A stretch of 64,000 nt of DNA from Fusibacter_C sp041741755 (lineage in GTDB: Bacteria; Bacillota; Clostridia; Peptostreptococcales; Acidaminobacteraceae): assembly GCA_041741755.1 (NCBI GenBank), contig JBGSJR010000030.1:1-64000 (forward strand), given 5' to 3'. Positions 9,129 to 17,067 of the stretch are shown here, piece by piece. Within the stretch, counting starts at the first letter, position 1. Every line of letters starts with the position of its first letter. Made by a program: the position numbers and the translations under genes. The notes under the pieces are model-generated. The model saw nothing but the letters and a program-made list of their open reading frames with translations. It had not been told where the DNA came from and did no database searches.

Positions 9129-9791
9129 CTAATCCCTTGTCCTAAGCCCACTCCCAGTTATGGGGATTGTCTCGCCTAGATACGTTGGATTGGGTTTAAC
9201 GATGCCAGCCATCCAGACGGCTTTGATCCTTGCGCCGATTTCTCTGACGCGATAGTAAGCCATCTTTTCGTAGACATATGTGTCTGAAGCGACACTTTGA
9301 ACCTTTATACCCAGCTTTTCAGCGATATAAGCAGCTCTAACCACGTGATATTTCTGTGAGACGATGATGGCATCAGTCACCTCAAAGATCGCCTTCATGC
9401 GATAGATGGAATCGTAGGTGTTGAAGCCAGCGTGATCCATAAAGATATCTTCTGGTGGAACGCCTGCTGCCTCTAAATAATCGCACATGGCACGCACTTC
9501 GTCATACGACTTTGATCCATGATCGCCACTGACGATTATCTTTGGCGCTTTGCCAGCTTGGTAGACCTCAAGTCCAAAATCAAGCCGGTCTTTGAGCATG
9601 CGTGACACTTCACCACTTGGATGCACGTAGGCGCCGAGTATCAAGATCGCTTCCGCTGGTTCAACCGCTTCTATCGTTCTTATCGTTTGATTACCTGTAT
9701 ATTCAACATATTGATCTAGCGCGGCCATCGTCGCGGCGGCCAGTATGACTATAGCGGTTGTTATTAACATAATTTTTACCCCTTTACGCAT
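9129..9791 (-). CDS. SanA/YdcF/ElyC-family (DUF218) envelope protein
   Basis: A 220-aa protein with one N-terminal membrane helix (about residues 5-25) and an extracytoplasmic DUF218 domain. Family features are AILILGAYVHPSGEVSRMLKDRLDFG near 50, IIVSGDHGSKSYDEVRAMCDYL near 85, the DHAGFNTYDSIYRMK acid/Asn motif, and SQKYHVVRAAYIAEKLG near 145. SanA-type proteins affect envelope permeability, for example vancomycin resistance at high temperature in Escherichia coli; the biochemical reaction is unknown. The ATG at 9791 is chosen because GGGAGGG precedes it, whereas the upstream ATG at 9821 has none. It probably leads a two-gene transcript with the dioxygenase. Confidence 0.88.
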   Translation of the reverse strand: MRKGVKIMLITTAIVILAAATMAALDQYVEYTGNQTIRTIEAVEPAEAILILGAYVHPSGEVSRMLKDRLDFGLEVYQAGKAPKIIVSGDHGSKSYDEVRAMCDYLEAAGVPPEDIFMDHAGFNTYDSIYRMKAIFEVTDAIIVSQKYHVVRAAYIAEKLGIKVQSVASDTYVYEKMAYYRVREIGARIKAVWMAGIVKPNPTYLGETIPITGSGLRTRD

Positions 9792-9834
9792 GAAGCCCTC
9801 CCATTTTTTACAGTATAACATAGTTTGAAGGCAA

Positions 9835-9875
9835 GAAAAAAGCCATTTAGAAGTGTTTTGACTTCTAAACGGCTT
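9835..9875 (-). terminator. Terminator of the ECF sigma factor operon
   Basis: AAGCCATTTAGAAGT and ACTTCTAAACGGCTT form a 15-bp stem with one mismatch and a six-base loop. On the minus strand it ends in TTTTTTC, directly after the 376-aa gene. Confidence 0.85.
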
Positions 9876-9884
9876 ATAACTTTA

Positions 9885-11015
9885 TTATAATTCTTGTTCA
9901 TCCACATTGATGACGCCATAGTTCATATTGATCTTTTTCATGACTTCAGAATAAATTGATTTCGAACACTGAATGACCCCATAATTTTCGATTTTTTTTA
10001 CCTTTTCCGCCAAAATCTCCGCAGTAACTGTTTCATCGATTGTGAGCTTTCCATAGTTCGTCATAGATAGTTCAGTCACATCTTTGAAGTAGTAACTCGA
10101 CCAGTTGAGGTGCGACATATTTTGAATGAAATTTGGATCGATCAGTTTTATTTTTTGTGCTTTTTCAACTGTTGTCATCACCTCGTCATAATCAGCTTCT
10201 AAGACTTCAAGCTGCTTACAGATGATGCGTGATATCTTTTCTTTGACGGCTTCGATATTCATGTCGATTTTAAGATTGCCACGGACAAAGACTTTATCGC
10301 TGAACACGCTTTTAAGTGTTTCTGCATTCAAGGTGAGTTTGTCAAAATATTGATAGCCTTCAGGTACGATGTATTTCTCGATTTCAAGATAGTTCGAAAT
10401 TTTCTTAGCCACTTTACGTATTGTCAAGTGGTCGGCGACGACATAATCGAGCACGCGCAGGCTTTCAACGGATTCATCAAACAAAGCTTCATCATATGGC
10501 TCAATGGCGAAGAAATTGCTTACCACCAAGCGACTTGATGGTTCAAGGCTATATAAGTTGATGTCATTGAGTTGAAATCGATCATCCAAAAGAATCTCAC
10601 CTTCTTTGTAGATGACGGTCTCTCCGTTGATCTGAATGCGATTCGACAAACTGGCATAATCTAAGTCTTTGGCAAGGAGTCTACCATTGATTTCGGCTTT
10701 AAAGATTTTTTCAAGTAAAGCTCTATCACCAATCGGTTCAACTTTCACTGAGCCGTTGATTTCCAAGAAGACTTTTTCATCAAATGCATTGAGGATTCCT
10801 TTTGTAATGACGTAATTGCCGTTGTGTGTGATGTACTTGACTTGCATTGGTAAAATAATGACAGACTCAATCTGGCTCTGTATAATATGTCTGACTTGAT
10901 CTTGTTGGCCCTCGCCTATAATCAATGTCTCAACCGATTCAATCCGTTCGATGCCCCTCAACTCTTCCTCGCTCATCTTCCTTAGATCCAGTAATTCGAT
11001 ATTTTTATATCGCAT
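9885..11015 (-). CDS. Unknown 376-aa repeat protein encoded with an ECF sigma factor
   Basis: I do not recognise a named family. The protein has no signal peptide or membrane segment. It alternates short beta-strand-like stretches and amphipathic helices in loosely repeated units: INGSVKVEPI, INGRLLAKDL, INGETVIYKEG in the first half, and NYGKLTID, NYGVIQCS, NYGVINVD at the C-terminus. This resembles a solenoid or polymer-forming fold such as bactofilins, but that is an impression. AAAGGAGGC, overlapping the stop codon of the 41-aa gene, precedes the ATG. It is the third gene of the sigma operon and ends in a strong terminator. It may be a structural output or a regulator of the sigma factor. 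Confidence 0.6.
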   Translation of the reverse strand: MRYKNIELLDLRKMSEEELRGIERIESVETLIIGEGQQDQVRHIIQSQIESVIILPMQVKYITHNGNYVITKGILNAFDEKVFLEINGSVKVEPIGDRALLEKIFKAEINGRLLAKDLDYASLSNRIQINGETVIYKEGEILLDDRFQLNDINLYSLEPSSRLVVSNFFAIEPYDEALFDESVESLRVLDYVVADHLTIRKVAKKISNYLEIEKYIVPEGYQYFDKLTLNAETLKSVFSDKVFVRGNLKIDMNIEAVKEKISRIICKQLEVLEADYDEVMTTVEKAQKIKLIDPNFIQNMSHLNWSSYYFKDVTELSMTNYGKLTIDETVTAEILAEKVKKIENYGVIQCSKSIYSEVMKKINMNYGVINVDEQEL

Positions 11016-11028
11016 CTTAAAGCCTCCT

Positions 11029-11154
11029 TTATCGCGTCCATTTTTCTATTTGTTTCGTATCATAATCGAATGCTTGTTCAATCGTACTTTGTGGTCTAAA
11101 TATAATGCGATTGTCCATATCATTTTGAATTTGAAATAAAATTGATTGTTTCAT
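11029..11154 (-). CDS. Small 41-aa protein between ECF sigma factor and repeat protein
   Basis: A short frame with ATG at 11154 and AAGGAG seven to eight bases upstream. The product begins MKQSILFQIQNDMDNRII and ends KQIEKWTR. It starts 12 bases after the sigma factor stop and ends 13 bases before the next gene, whose ribosome binding site overlaps its stop codon. This tight packing argues for a real, coupled gene. It is hydrophilic with no membrane segment. It is too short for a classical anti-sigma factor, but a role in controlling the sigma factor is possible. No family recognised. Confidence 0.6.
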   Translation of the reverse strand: MKQSILFQIQNDMDNRIIFRPQSTIEQAFDYDTKQIEKWTR

Positions 11155-11166
11155 AAAATTCTCCTT

Positions 11167-11628
11167 TCAGATTTGAATCGTTTTTCTCAGTTGAAGCAAC
11201 GCTTGACTGAGTCTTGACCTAACAGTCGATGCATTAAGGCCAAGTATTTCCCCGATTTCCATACTGTTATAATCGTGCAGATATCTGAGGATAACAACCG
11301 TGCGTAGCGGTACTTGTAAGGTTTCAAGTAAATCGGCTGTGATTAAAGTATCATCGATAAACGCTTCGAATGCGGGCTCCGGAGCCTCTTCAAAATCGCC
11401 CATTCGCTTTTGTCGCCTATAGTTGTCGACAAATTGATTTTTAATAGTCCTTAGTAGCCACCCTTTTACCTGAAGTGGATGTGCCCCTTTAAAGCTGTCT
11501 ATATTTTGAAGGGCTTTCAAGTAAGCTTGTTGCACAAGGTCCTCAGCATCCTCCTTTTGGCGGCAGAGTGACTGTGCATACCTTAACAAATCCGCTTGAT
11601 AATTTTCATAGATTTCGTATAGCTGCAT
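11167..11628 (-). CDS. ECF-type RNA polymerase sigma factor
   Basis: A 153-aa sigma-70-family protein with only regions 2 and 4. Region 2 spans about residues 5-70 (YAQSLCRQKEDAEDLVQQAYLKAL and WLLRTIKNQFVDNYRRQKR). Region 4 spans about 95-150 (VVILRYLHDYNSMEIGEILGLNASTVRSRLSQAL), which reads the -35 element. The GTG at 11637 overlaps the Shine-Dalgarno AAGGGTGG, so the ATG at 11628 is preferred. It heads a three-gene unit with a 41-aa and a 376-aa protein. No anti-sigma factor with a membrane helix is encoded beside it, which is unusual for an ECF sigma and suggests another mode of control. Confidence 0.88.
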   Translation of the reverse strand: MQLYEIYENYQADLLRYAQSLCRQKEDAEDLVQQAYLKALQNIDSFKGAHPLQVKGWLLRTIKNQFVDNYRRQKRMGDFEEAPEPAFEAFIDDTLITADLLETLQVPLRTVVILRYLHDYNSMEIGEILGLNASTVRSRLSQALLQLRKTIQI

Positions 11629-11640
11629 ATCGACCACCCT

Positions 11641-11674
11641 TGATGAGTGCTAGCTCTTGATGAGTGCTAGCTCT
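11641..11674. repeat. Two-copy 17-bp tandem repeat upstream of the ECF sigma factor
   Basis: TGATGAGTGCTAGCTCT occurs twice in perfect tandem, ending 12 bases from the sigma factor start codon. A third, partial copy (TTAATGAGT) follows. It lies in the untranslated leader and contains the palindrome GCTAGC. Confidence 0.8.
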
Positions 11675-11695
11675 TTAATGAGTTCCTATAACTTT

Positions 11696-11810
11696 GGAAA
11701 CTGCATAATTCCAATTTGATGATATCTTTCACATGAAAATGACGAAAACATGCCATTGTTGCCGTGTGAAACTATGATTTTGCGACTTATTAGGTAATTA
11801 TGCAGTTTCC
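11696..11810. repeat. 115-bp fold-back element with 15-bp perfect terminal inverted repeats
   Basis: GGAAACTGCATAATT (11696-11710) is repeated exactly as its reverse complement at 11796-11810. Inside, TTTCACAT and GTGTGAAA form a second, imperfect nested inverted repeat. No coding capacity. CCTAT occurs close to both outer ends, though not immediately adjacent. This is the layout of a small MITE-like element or a large structured regulatory region for the sigma operon. The rest of the 11638-11949 gap holds only this, the tandem repeat and the helicase terminator. Confidence 0.6.
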
Positions 11811-11887
11811 TTACCTATGTAACGAATGAGAAGCCGTGAGTGTCCACGACAATTTCGATTTTATTTTAGAAATTGCATTTTAATTTC

Positions 11888-11938
11888 AAAAAAAATGCAC
11901 GACCCCAATAAAGCGTGTCGCTTCACAAAATCGTGCAT
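11888..11938 (-). terminator. Terminator of the DEAD-box helicase gene
   Basis: ATGCACGA (11895-11902) pairs with TCGTGCAT (11931-11938), with an inner GAAGCG/CGCTTT stem, followed on the minus strand by eight T. It begins 12 bases after the helicase stop codon. Confidence 0.85.
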
Positions 11939-11949
11939 GCCTATATGAA

Positions 11950-13056
11950 TCATGTAAATTTGATGCGTTTGATGGTCATTTGAATAAACGCCTCAATATC
12001 TTCCAGGCGTTTGGCGTCCTTTTCCGTTAAAAATGTATACGCGACACCCGTCATCCCCGCTCTTCCCGTTCTACCGATTCGGTGGACATAGTTTTCGGTA
12101 TCATCTGGCAAATTGTAGTTAAATACGTGTGTTACGCCTTCGATATCTAGCCCTCTAGCAGCGACATCCGTGGCTACCAAGTATTTGATAGCGCCGTCTC
12201 TAAATGCCTGCATGACATATTCTCGCTTAGCCTGAGTCAGTGCGCCGTGGATGGTCTCAACTTCATATCCAGCGGCAAGCATCTCTTCATAAAGCGTCTG
12301 AGCACCCATGCGCGAACGACAAAAAACGATGGCTTTTTCTGGATAATTTTGCTTCAGCACTGTTTGGAAATCAGCAAACTTTCGTCTATTGGATGTTAGA
12401 ACAACAAATTGTTCAATGCTTTCAAGGGTAATCTGCTTTTTAGGTGCTTTGACAGTCACAGGCGATTTGAGGACCCTGTCTGAGAATGTATCCACCGAAT
12501 GACTGAGCGTTGCAGAGTAGCATAGAATCTGCTTGTCTTTTGGCGTCTGTGATAGGATATCATCCACTTCATTTTTAAAGCCGATGTGGAACATCTGATC
12601 CGCCTCATCCACGACAAGCATCTTAAGTGCACCAAATTCAATGGCGCCGCGTCTGAGATAATCGAGAATGCGTCCAGGAGTACCAATGACAAGGTCTACT
12701 TCGCCGCCATATTTGTGCAATTGTGCGACGACATCTTGTCCACCATAGGCGGTCAAAATCTTGAGTGGCTTCGTTTCAGCCAACATCTTTGCTTCTTTTG
12801 TAATCTGGATAGCGAGTTCACGCGTTGGCGTGATGACTAGACCTTGGATGCGGTGCAGCTGGGGATCTATTTTTTGAAACATCGGCAATAGAAACGCGAG
12901 CGTCTTACCAGTCCCCGTCTGAGCCTCTGCAAGCAAATCGTCGCCTTTTAGTGCAACGGGTATGCTGAGCTTTTGAATCGGCGTTGGTGTATGAATGTCC
13001 TGAAGTTCCAGTGCATAGACGAGATCGCCTTTGATGCCCAATTTATAAAATGACAT
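11950..13056 (-). CDS. DEAD-box ATP-dependent RNA helicase
   Basis: A 368-aa SF2 RNA helicase with only the two RecA-like domains. Motifs in order: Q motif (TPIQKLSIP), Walker A AEAQTGTGKT, PTRELAIQ, TPGRILDYL, Walker B DEAD in VVDEADQMFHIGF, SAT in CYSATLS, then VFCRSRMGAQ, VATDVAARGLDIEGV and the arginine-finger motif HRIGRTGRAG. There is no C-terminal RNA-binding extension of the CshA/DbpA kind, so it is a minimal helicase. ACGGAGGC precedes the ATG. It acts in RNA remodelling, cold adaptation, ribosome assembly or decay; which one is not visible. It is a single-gene unit with its own terminator. Confidence 0.95.
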   Translation of the reverse strand: MSFYKLGIKGDLVYALELQDIHTPTPIQKLSIPVALKGDDLLAEAQTGTGKTLAFLLPMFQKIDPQLHRIQGLVITPTRELAIQITKEAKMLAETKPLKILTAYGGQDVVAQLHKYGGEVDLVIGTPGRILDYLRRGAIEFGALKMLVVDEADQMFHIGFKNEVDDILSQTPKDKQILCYSATLSHSVDTFSDRVLKSPVTVKAPKKQITLESIEQFVVLTSNRRKFADFQTVLKQNYPEKAIVFCRSRMGAQTLYEEMLAAGYEVETIHGALTQAKREYVMQAFRDGAIKYLVATDVAARGLDIEGVTHVFNYNLPDDTENYVHRIGRTGRAGMTGVAYTFLTEKDAKRLEDIEAFIQMTIKRIKFT

Positions 13057-13166
13057 GTTTGCCTCCGTGTTAAATTCGACTCATTATATCATAAAAAACA
13101 CGCTTTAATAAGTGCTCCTCTTCATATTTACAACAGAGATATACTTTGCTTTCAGCAGTTAGATAC

Positions 13167-13199
13167 AAAAAAGACTAAGCCTAAGCTTAATCTTTTTTT
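13167..13199 (-). terminator. Terminator after the PPK2 gene
   Basis: AAGACTAAGC and GCTTAATCTT form a stem with one mismatch, flanked by A and T tracts on the two sides, so it could work in both directions. It lies about 25 bases after the PPK2 stop codon. Confidence 0.75.
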
Positions 13200-13222
13200 G
13201 AGAAAATCGCATAATGCCAATT

Positions 13223-14026
13223 TCATTCTTTTAGTTTTTTAGCCAGTTTCGATGCGACATCTGGCACAAAGTGCATCGTATTGATAGGCGGTCTTACGTA
13301 CTCGCCATTCTCTTGTCGCTTTGGTAATACGAGCTTCTGAATTTCTATATCTTCATACGGGATTATAGAAAGCAAATGAGAGATGCAGTTAATACGTGCA
13401 TTGCGCTTAAAGTCAGTATCTATAACATACCATGGTGAAAATTCTGTATCTGTATATTGGAACATGATATCTTTTGCTTTTGAGTACTCAACCCATTTTG
13501 ATCGGGCCGTCAAATCCATCTCGCTGAGCTTCCACTGCTTAGTTTCATCGTTGATGCGATCTTGGAATCTCTCTTCCTGTTCTTCATCACTTACTGAAAA
13601 CCAATATTTGATAAGTATGATTCCCGAATGAATGATCATGTCTTCAAAGGTAGGCACCGATTTTAAGAATTCCCAATATTCTTCATCTGTACAAAAACCC
13701 ATGACGCGTTCAACGCCTGCACGGTTGTACCAACTTCTATCAAAAAGGACGATTTCACCAGCCCCTGGCAGCTGCGAGGCATACCGTTGAAAGTACCATT
13801 GCGTCCGTTCTTTTTCAGTTGGCTTAGGAAGTGCTACCACTCTACAAGTTCTAGGGTTAAGAGTTTTAGTGATTCGTTTGATAGCTCCGCCTTTTCCTGC
13901 GGCGTCTCTGCCTTCAAATAACACGACAACTTTTAATCCTTTGAACACGACCCATTCTTGTAGTTTGACGAGTTCAAGCTGCAGCTCGGAGAGTTTTTTC
14001 TTATAATCTTCTTTTTGCAGTTTCAT
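13223..14026 (-). CDS. ppk2: Polyphosphate kinase 2 (PPK2 family)
   Basis: A 267-aa P-loop kinase that transfers phosphate between polyphosphate and nucleoside di- or monophosphates. The Walker A motif is FEGRDAAGKGGAI near residue 42, the Walker B region is VLFDRSWYNRAGVERVMGF near 98, and the lid has ERFQDRINDETKQWKLSEMD. The conserved LPKPTEKERTQWYFQRY and FSPWYVIDTDFKRNARINCI also fit PPK2. The single-domain length matches class I or III members; the preferred nucleotide cannot be read from these motifs with confidence. The ATG at 14026 is six bases from GAGG; the upstream ATG at 14038 overlaps that ribosome site. It is monocistronic. Confidence 0.93.
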   Translation of the reverse strand: MKLQKEDYKKKLSELQLELVKLQEWVVFKGLKVVVLFEGRDAAGKGGAIKRITKTLNPRTCRVVALPKPTEKERTQWYFQRYASQLPGAGEIVLFDRSWYNRAGVERVMGFCTDEEYWEFLKSVPTFEDMIIHSGIILIKYWFSVSDEEQEERFQDRINDETKQWKLSEMDLTARSKWVEYSKAKDIMFQYTDTEFSPWYVIDTDFKRNARINCISHLLSIIPYEDIEIQKLVLPKRQENGEYVRPPINTMHFVPDVASKLAKKLKE

Positions 14027-14208
14027 TGCCCACCTCATATTTTCTTAATTTATTTTCATACATGATTCTAACCGCAGAATTATATTTGCATTTTCATATT
14101 TTATTATACCCACGATTCGTTTGTCCTATCAGATAGAAAGACACCTTTTCGAATAATGACTTCAAAAAGATGTCTATACGTCAGTTGTAAGTCCGCTCTA
14201 TAGCACAT

Positions 14209-15417
14209 TTACAAACTATCTACCAATACTTTCACCTGAGCTTTGATAATTTCAAGGTCTTTAGCATTTGCCTTACCTTTAAACTCATGTGGCTCAATAA
14301 ATGACCAGCACAACTTCAAACGCTCATGGATTTCGTCGAGTTCTTTCTGCGCGCCACCCGACCAACCATAAGAACCAAAACGAAATGCTTTTCTACCCTG
14401 AGCTTTTTTCTTGCCTATTTCCTCTAGTATCGATGCCATCGGTGGAAACATCTTATATTCGTAAGTCGGCATGGCTAAAATGACCCCACTTGAACGCCAA
14501 ACAGACGTCAAGATATCCCCCCAGCTACTCTCAGGCACTTGATGCACATGGTATTTGATATCGGACGATTCAAGAACCTCTATCGCCGCTTTTACCGCAT
14601 CACCAGTCATGCCATACATACTGCCCCAGATGAGCGTGATTTCTCGTCTTGCAGACCCTTTTTGATAGTTCGCATAATCGAGGTAGTCCTGAATGATTTT
14701 ATTGACCCTGCTATGCCAAATCAGTCCATGTCCTGGAGCGATCATATTAATATCAAGGCCCTTCAATTTATCAATCGCTCGAATCACAAAAGGTGAAAAA
14801 GCTGAAATGATATTGGCATAGTACCTGATGGTTTCTTCTTCATAAATAGCGAGTTCACTATCGCTATACCCATCGTCTAAAGCTGAGCCTTCCAGTTTTC
14901 CAAAACTTCCAAATGCATCACACGTGAATAAAATTCCTGTTGCTGCGTCATAAGTAACCATCGCATCTGGCCAATGAACATGGGGTATCGTCTTAAATGT
15001 AAGCACTTTTCCGCCACCTAAATCCAGTTCATCGTCGTCCTTGACCACACGGACAGTCACACCATCTCCGAAAAACGCACCAAATAAATCAGCGCCCTTG
15101 TCCGTACATATCACTTCAAAGTCACTATGCAATTTTCTAAAATCTTCAATCCAACCTGCGTGGTCGGGTTCAAGATGATTGAGCACGAGGTAATTGATGC
15201 TTTTAATATCCACCTCTAAACGATCAAGTAAGGCAAATAGTGATTCTGGAACGCCATCCCAGCCGCAAACGCCATCTATTAAGGCTATTTTTTCGCCCTT
15301 CACAACGTATGAATTGATGGAGACACCTTTCGGCATATCCCATAAACTTTCAAATAATATGCCTTCAACGTTTATAGAGAGCTGATCGATGCCCTTAGCT
15401 AAATTGGTAATTTTCAT
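14209..15417 (-). CDS. fprA: A-type flavodiiron protein (FprA family)
   Basis: A 402-aa cytoplasmic enzyme that reduces O2 to water or NO to N2O, protecting anaerobes. The N-terminal metallo-beta-lactamase-like domain carries the diiron ligands: HLEPDHAGW (H-x-E-x-D-H) near residue 80, HVHWPD near 147, TCDAFGSFG near 165 and APGHGLIWH near 225. A flavodoxin domain follows from about residue 250 (IWGSMYGMTGDAVKAA and FRFGSYGWSGGAQKEL bind FMN). There is no fused rubredoxin, so a separate electron donor is needed. An extended -10 promoter lies about 90 bases upstream with a palindrome near the start of transcription. Confidence 0.95.
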   Translation of the reverse strand: MKITNLAKGIDQLSINVEGILFESLWDMPKGVSINSYVVKGEKIALIDGVCGWDGVPESLFALLDRLEVDIKSINYLVLNHLEPDHAGWIEDFRKLHSDFEVICTDKGADLFGAFFGDGVTVRVVKDDDELDLGGGKVLTFKTIPHVHWPDAMVTYDAATGILFTCDAFGSFGKLEGSALDDGYSDSELAIYEEETIRYYANIISAFSPFVIRAIDKLKGLDINMIAPGHGLIWHSRVNKIIQDYLDYANYQKGSARREITLIWGSMYGMTGDAVKAAIEVLESSDIKYHVHQVPESSWGDILTSVWRSSGVILAMPTYEYKMFPPMASILEEIGKKKAQGRKAFRFGSYGWSGGAQKELDEIHERLKLCWSFIEPHEFKGKANAKDLEIIKAQVKVLVDSL

Positions 15418-15476
15418 ATGAACTCCTTAATTTATTGTGAAATTTATATTTAATAAAATCATAAAACGCTCTCAAA

Positions 15477-15509
15477 TGATATTAATTATCAACTAAGCTA
15501 ATTATACCA
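15477..15509 (-). promoter_or_regulatory. Extended -10 promoter of fprA with a downstream palindrome
   Basis: TGGTATAAT on the minus strand (15509 to 15501) is an extended -10 identical to that of the Crp/Fnr gene. A TGATA-N5-TATCA type palindrome (15478-15492) sits at about +3 to +16, a repressor-like position. Its core ATATTAATTATC also occurs in the Crp/Fnr leader (8186-8197). Confidence 0.5.
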
Positions 15510-15618
15510 TTATTTACACATCTTAAATCACCTATTTTGAAAAAAAAATAAAAATCTTAATAATAATTCATAGCTTTAAAGCTAGTTTCTGTCAGTTCTA
15601 AGTATTATATAAGTTATC

Positions 15619-15645
15619 AAAAAGACGCTAAAATTCTAGCGTCTT
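15619..15645 (-). terminator. Terminator after the Fe-dependent alcohol dehydrogenase gene
   Basis: AAGACGCTA and TAGCGTCTT form a perfect 9-bp stem with a six-base loop, followed on the minus strand by TTTTT. It is about 45 bases after the stop codon. Confidence 0.85.
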
Positions 15646-15689
15646 CTTACTATGATTCCTTAGTGTTGACAATATAAATAAGGGTTCTG

Positions 15690-16856
15690 TTACAAACACC
15701 TATTTAAAATAGCCTCAACATCCTTTTGATTCAGCTTCTTAAAGCCCAATATCTCACCATCGCCACATGCCTTTTTAGCCATATGTGAAAAGTTCTTATT
15801 ATCTATGCCGACTTCTGAAAGTGTCTTCTGCAGTTCGAGGGTTTCATAAAAAAACGTCGAAACCCTATCAATGCTTTGTTTAGCCACTGTCATAGGATCC
15901 AGTGACGCATCGATGCCAAATACATTGCATCCAAACTGATAGAATTTTGAAACCGTCGTCTCATCCAGGGTGTAAGTCATCCATCTAGGAATCAATATGG
16001 CAAGGCCAAGCCCATGTGTTATATCGTAGATAGCTGAAAGTTCATGTTCTATTGGATGACACGTCCAAGCCTGTCTCTTTCCTCCGTTTATAAACCCATT
16101 GATAGCCCATGATGACGTCCACATGAGATTGGCCCTCGCTTCATAATTAGTTGGCTCAGCCATGGCAATCGGCGCATATTTTATGATGGTTTTCATGAGG
16201 CCTTCCATGACAGTATCCAGCATATAAAGATCTTGATCCATATTGAAATACACTTCAAAGATATGAATCAGCATATCTGCGGCACCACAAGCGGTTTGAT
16301 ATCTGTTTACAGTATAGGTATTCGTTGGATCTAGAAAAGATACTTTTGGACGCATAACTGGAAATAGTAGTCCTATTTTATCTTGTGTTTCAGGGTTGCT
16401 GATGACCCCAGCACTATCCATCTCAGACCCCGTTGCAGCGAGTGTCAATATGTCGACAATAGGCAGACACTGGGTCACATCCACTTTTTGCATGAGAATA
16501 TCCCATGCATCCCCATCATAAAAAGTTGCCGCGCCGATAAATTTTGTACAGTCGATGACGGAACCGCCACCAACAGCTAAGAGCACATCGATCTTTTCTT
16601 TTTTGCAAATTGCTGCCCCTTCGTTGACGGAAGCCACTCTAGGGTTTGGTTCAATACCAGATAGTTCAAAGAGTTCTAGTCCCGCTTTTTTAATTTCTTC
16701 AACGACTTTGTCATAAAGTCCCGACTTTTTAATAGAGCCGCCACCGTATGTCAACAAGACGCGTTTGCCATATTTGCTTAATTCTTCTCCTAAATGTCCT
16801 AATTGATTTTCACCAAAGTACACACGTGTTGGTATGTCATAAATAAAATGATTCAT
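15690..16856 (-). CDS. Iron-containing alcohol dehydrogenase (butanol dehydrogenase-like)
   Basis: A 388-aa group III alcohol dehydrogenase. The N-terminal Rossmann half binds NAD(P)H (LLAVGGGSVIDCTK near residue 95) and ATGSEMDSAGVISN follows. The metal site is formed by CGAADMLIHIFE (Asp and His) and HPIEHELSAIYDITHGLGLA (two His). Length and order match BdhA/YqhD-type enzymes, which usually prefer NADPH and reduce aldehydes to alcohols in fermentation. The upstream in-frame ATG at 16886 is rejected because GGAGA lies six bases before the ATG at 16856. The gene is monocistronic and divergent from the M29-type peptidase. Confidence 0.92.
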   Translation of the reverse strand: MNHFIYDIPTRVYFGENQLGHLGEELSKYGKRVLLTYGGGSIKKSGLYDKVVEEIKKAGLELFELSGIEPNPRVASVNEGAAICKKEKIDVLLAVGGGSVIDCTKFIGAATFYDGDAWDILMQKVDVTQCLPIVDILTLAATGSEMDSAGVISNPETQDKIGLLFPVMRPKVSFLDPTNTYTVNRYQTACGAADMLIHIFEVYFNMDQDLYMLDTVMEGLMKTIIKYAPIAMAEPTNYEARANLMWTSSWAINGFINGGKRQAWTCHPIEHELSAIYDITHGLGLAILIPRWMTYTLDETTVSKFYQFGCNVFGIDASLDPMTVAKQSIDRVSTFFYETLELQKTLSEVGIDNKNFSHMAKKACGDGEILGFKKLNQKDVEAILNRCL

Positions 16857-16990
16857 TTCAGTCTCCTTTTTGTTTTCGATAGACAAATGTTTTAGCTCAC
16901 AGATATCTTTATACCCAATTATGATGCGATATGCATAAGGATCGATGAATCACTCAAATCGATTTCATTTCGATATTCATCAAATTAATA

Positions 16991-17019
16991 TTGACATCCT
17001 TTTAGGATTGATTTATTAT
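16991..17019 (+). promoter_or_regulatory. Sigma-70-type promoter of the M29-type peptidase gene
   Basis: TTGACA (16991-16996), a 17-bp spacer, and TATTAT (17014-17019) make a near-consensus promoter about 50 bases before the start codon. GATGAAT and ATTCATC flank the upstream region as an inverted repeat (about 16943-16980), a possible operator shared with the divergent dehydrogenase gene. Confidence 0.75.
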
Positions 17020-17067
17020 CTAATTAGACGGATATCGAAACAAATCGCTTAATAATAGGAGCCCAAT

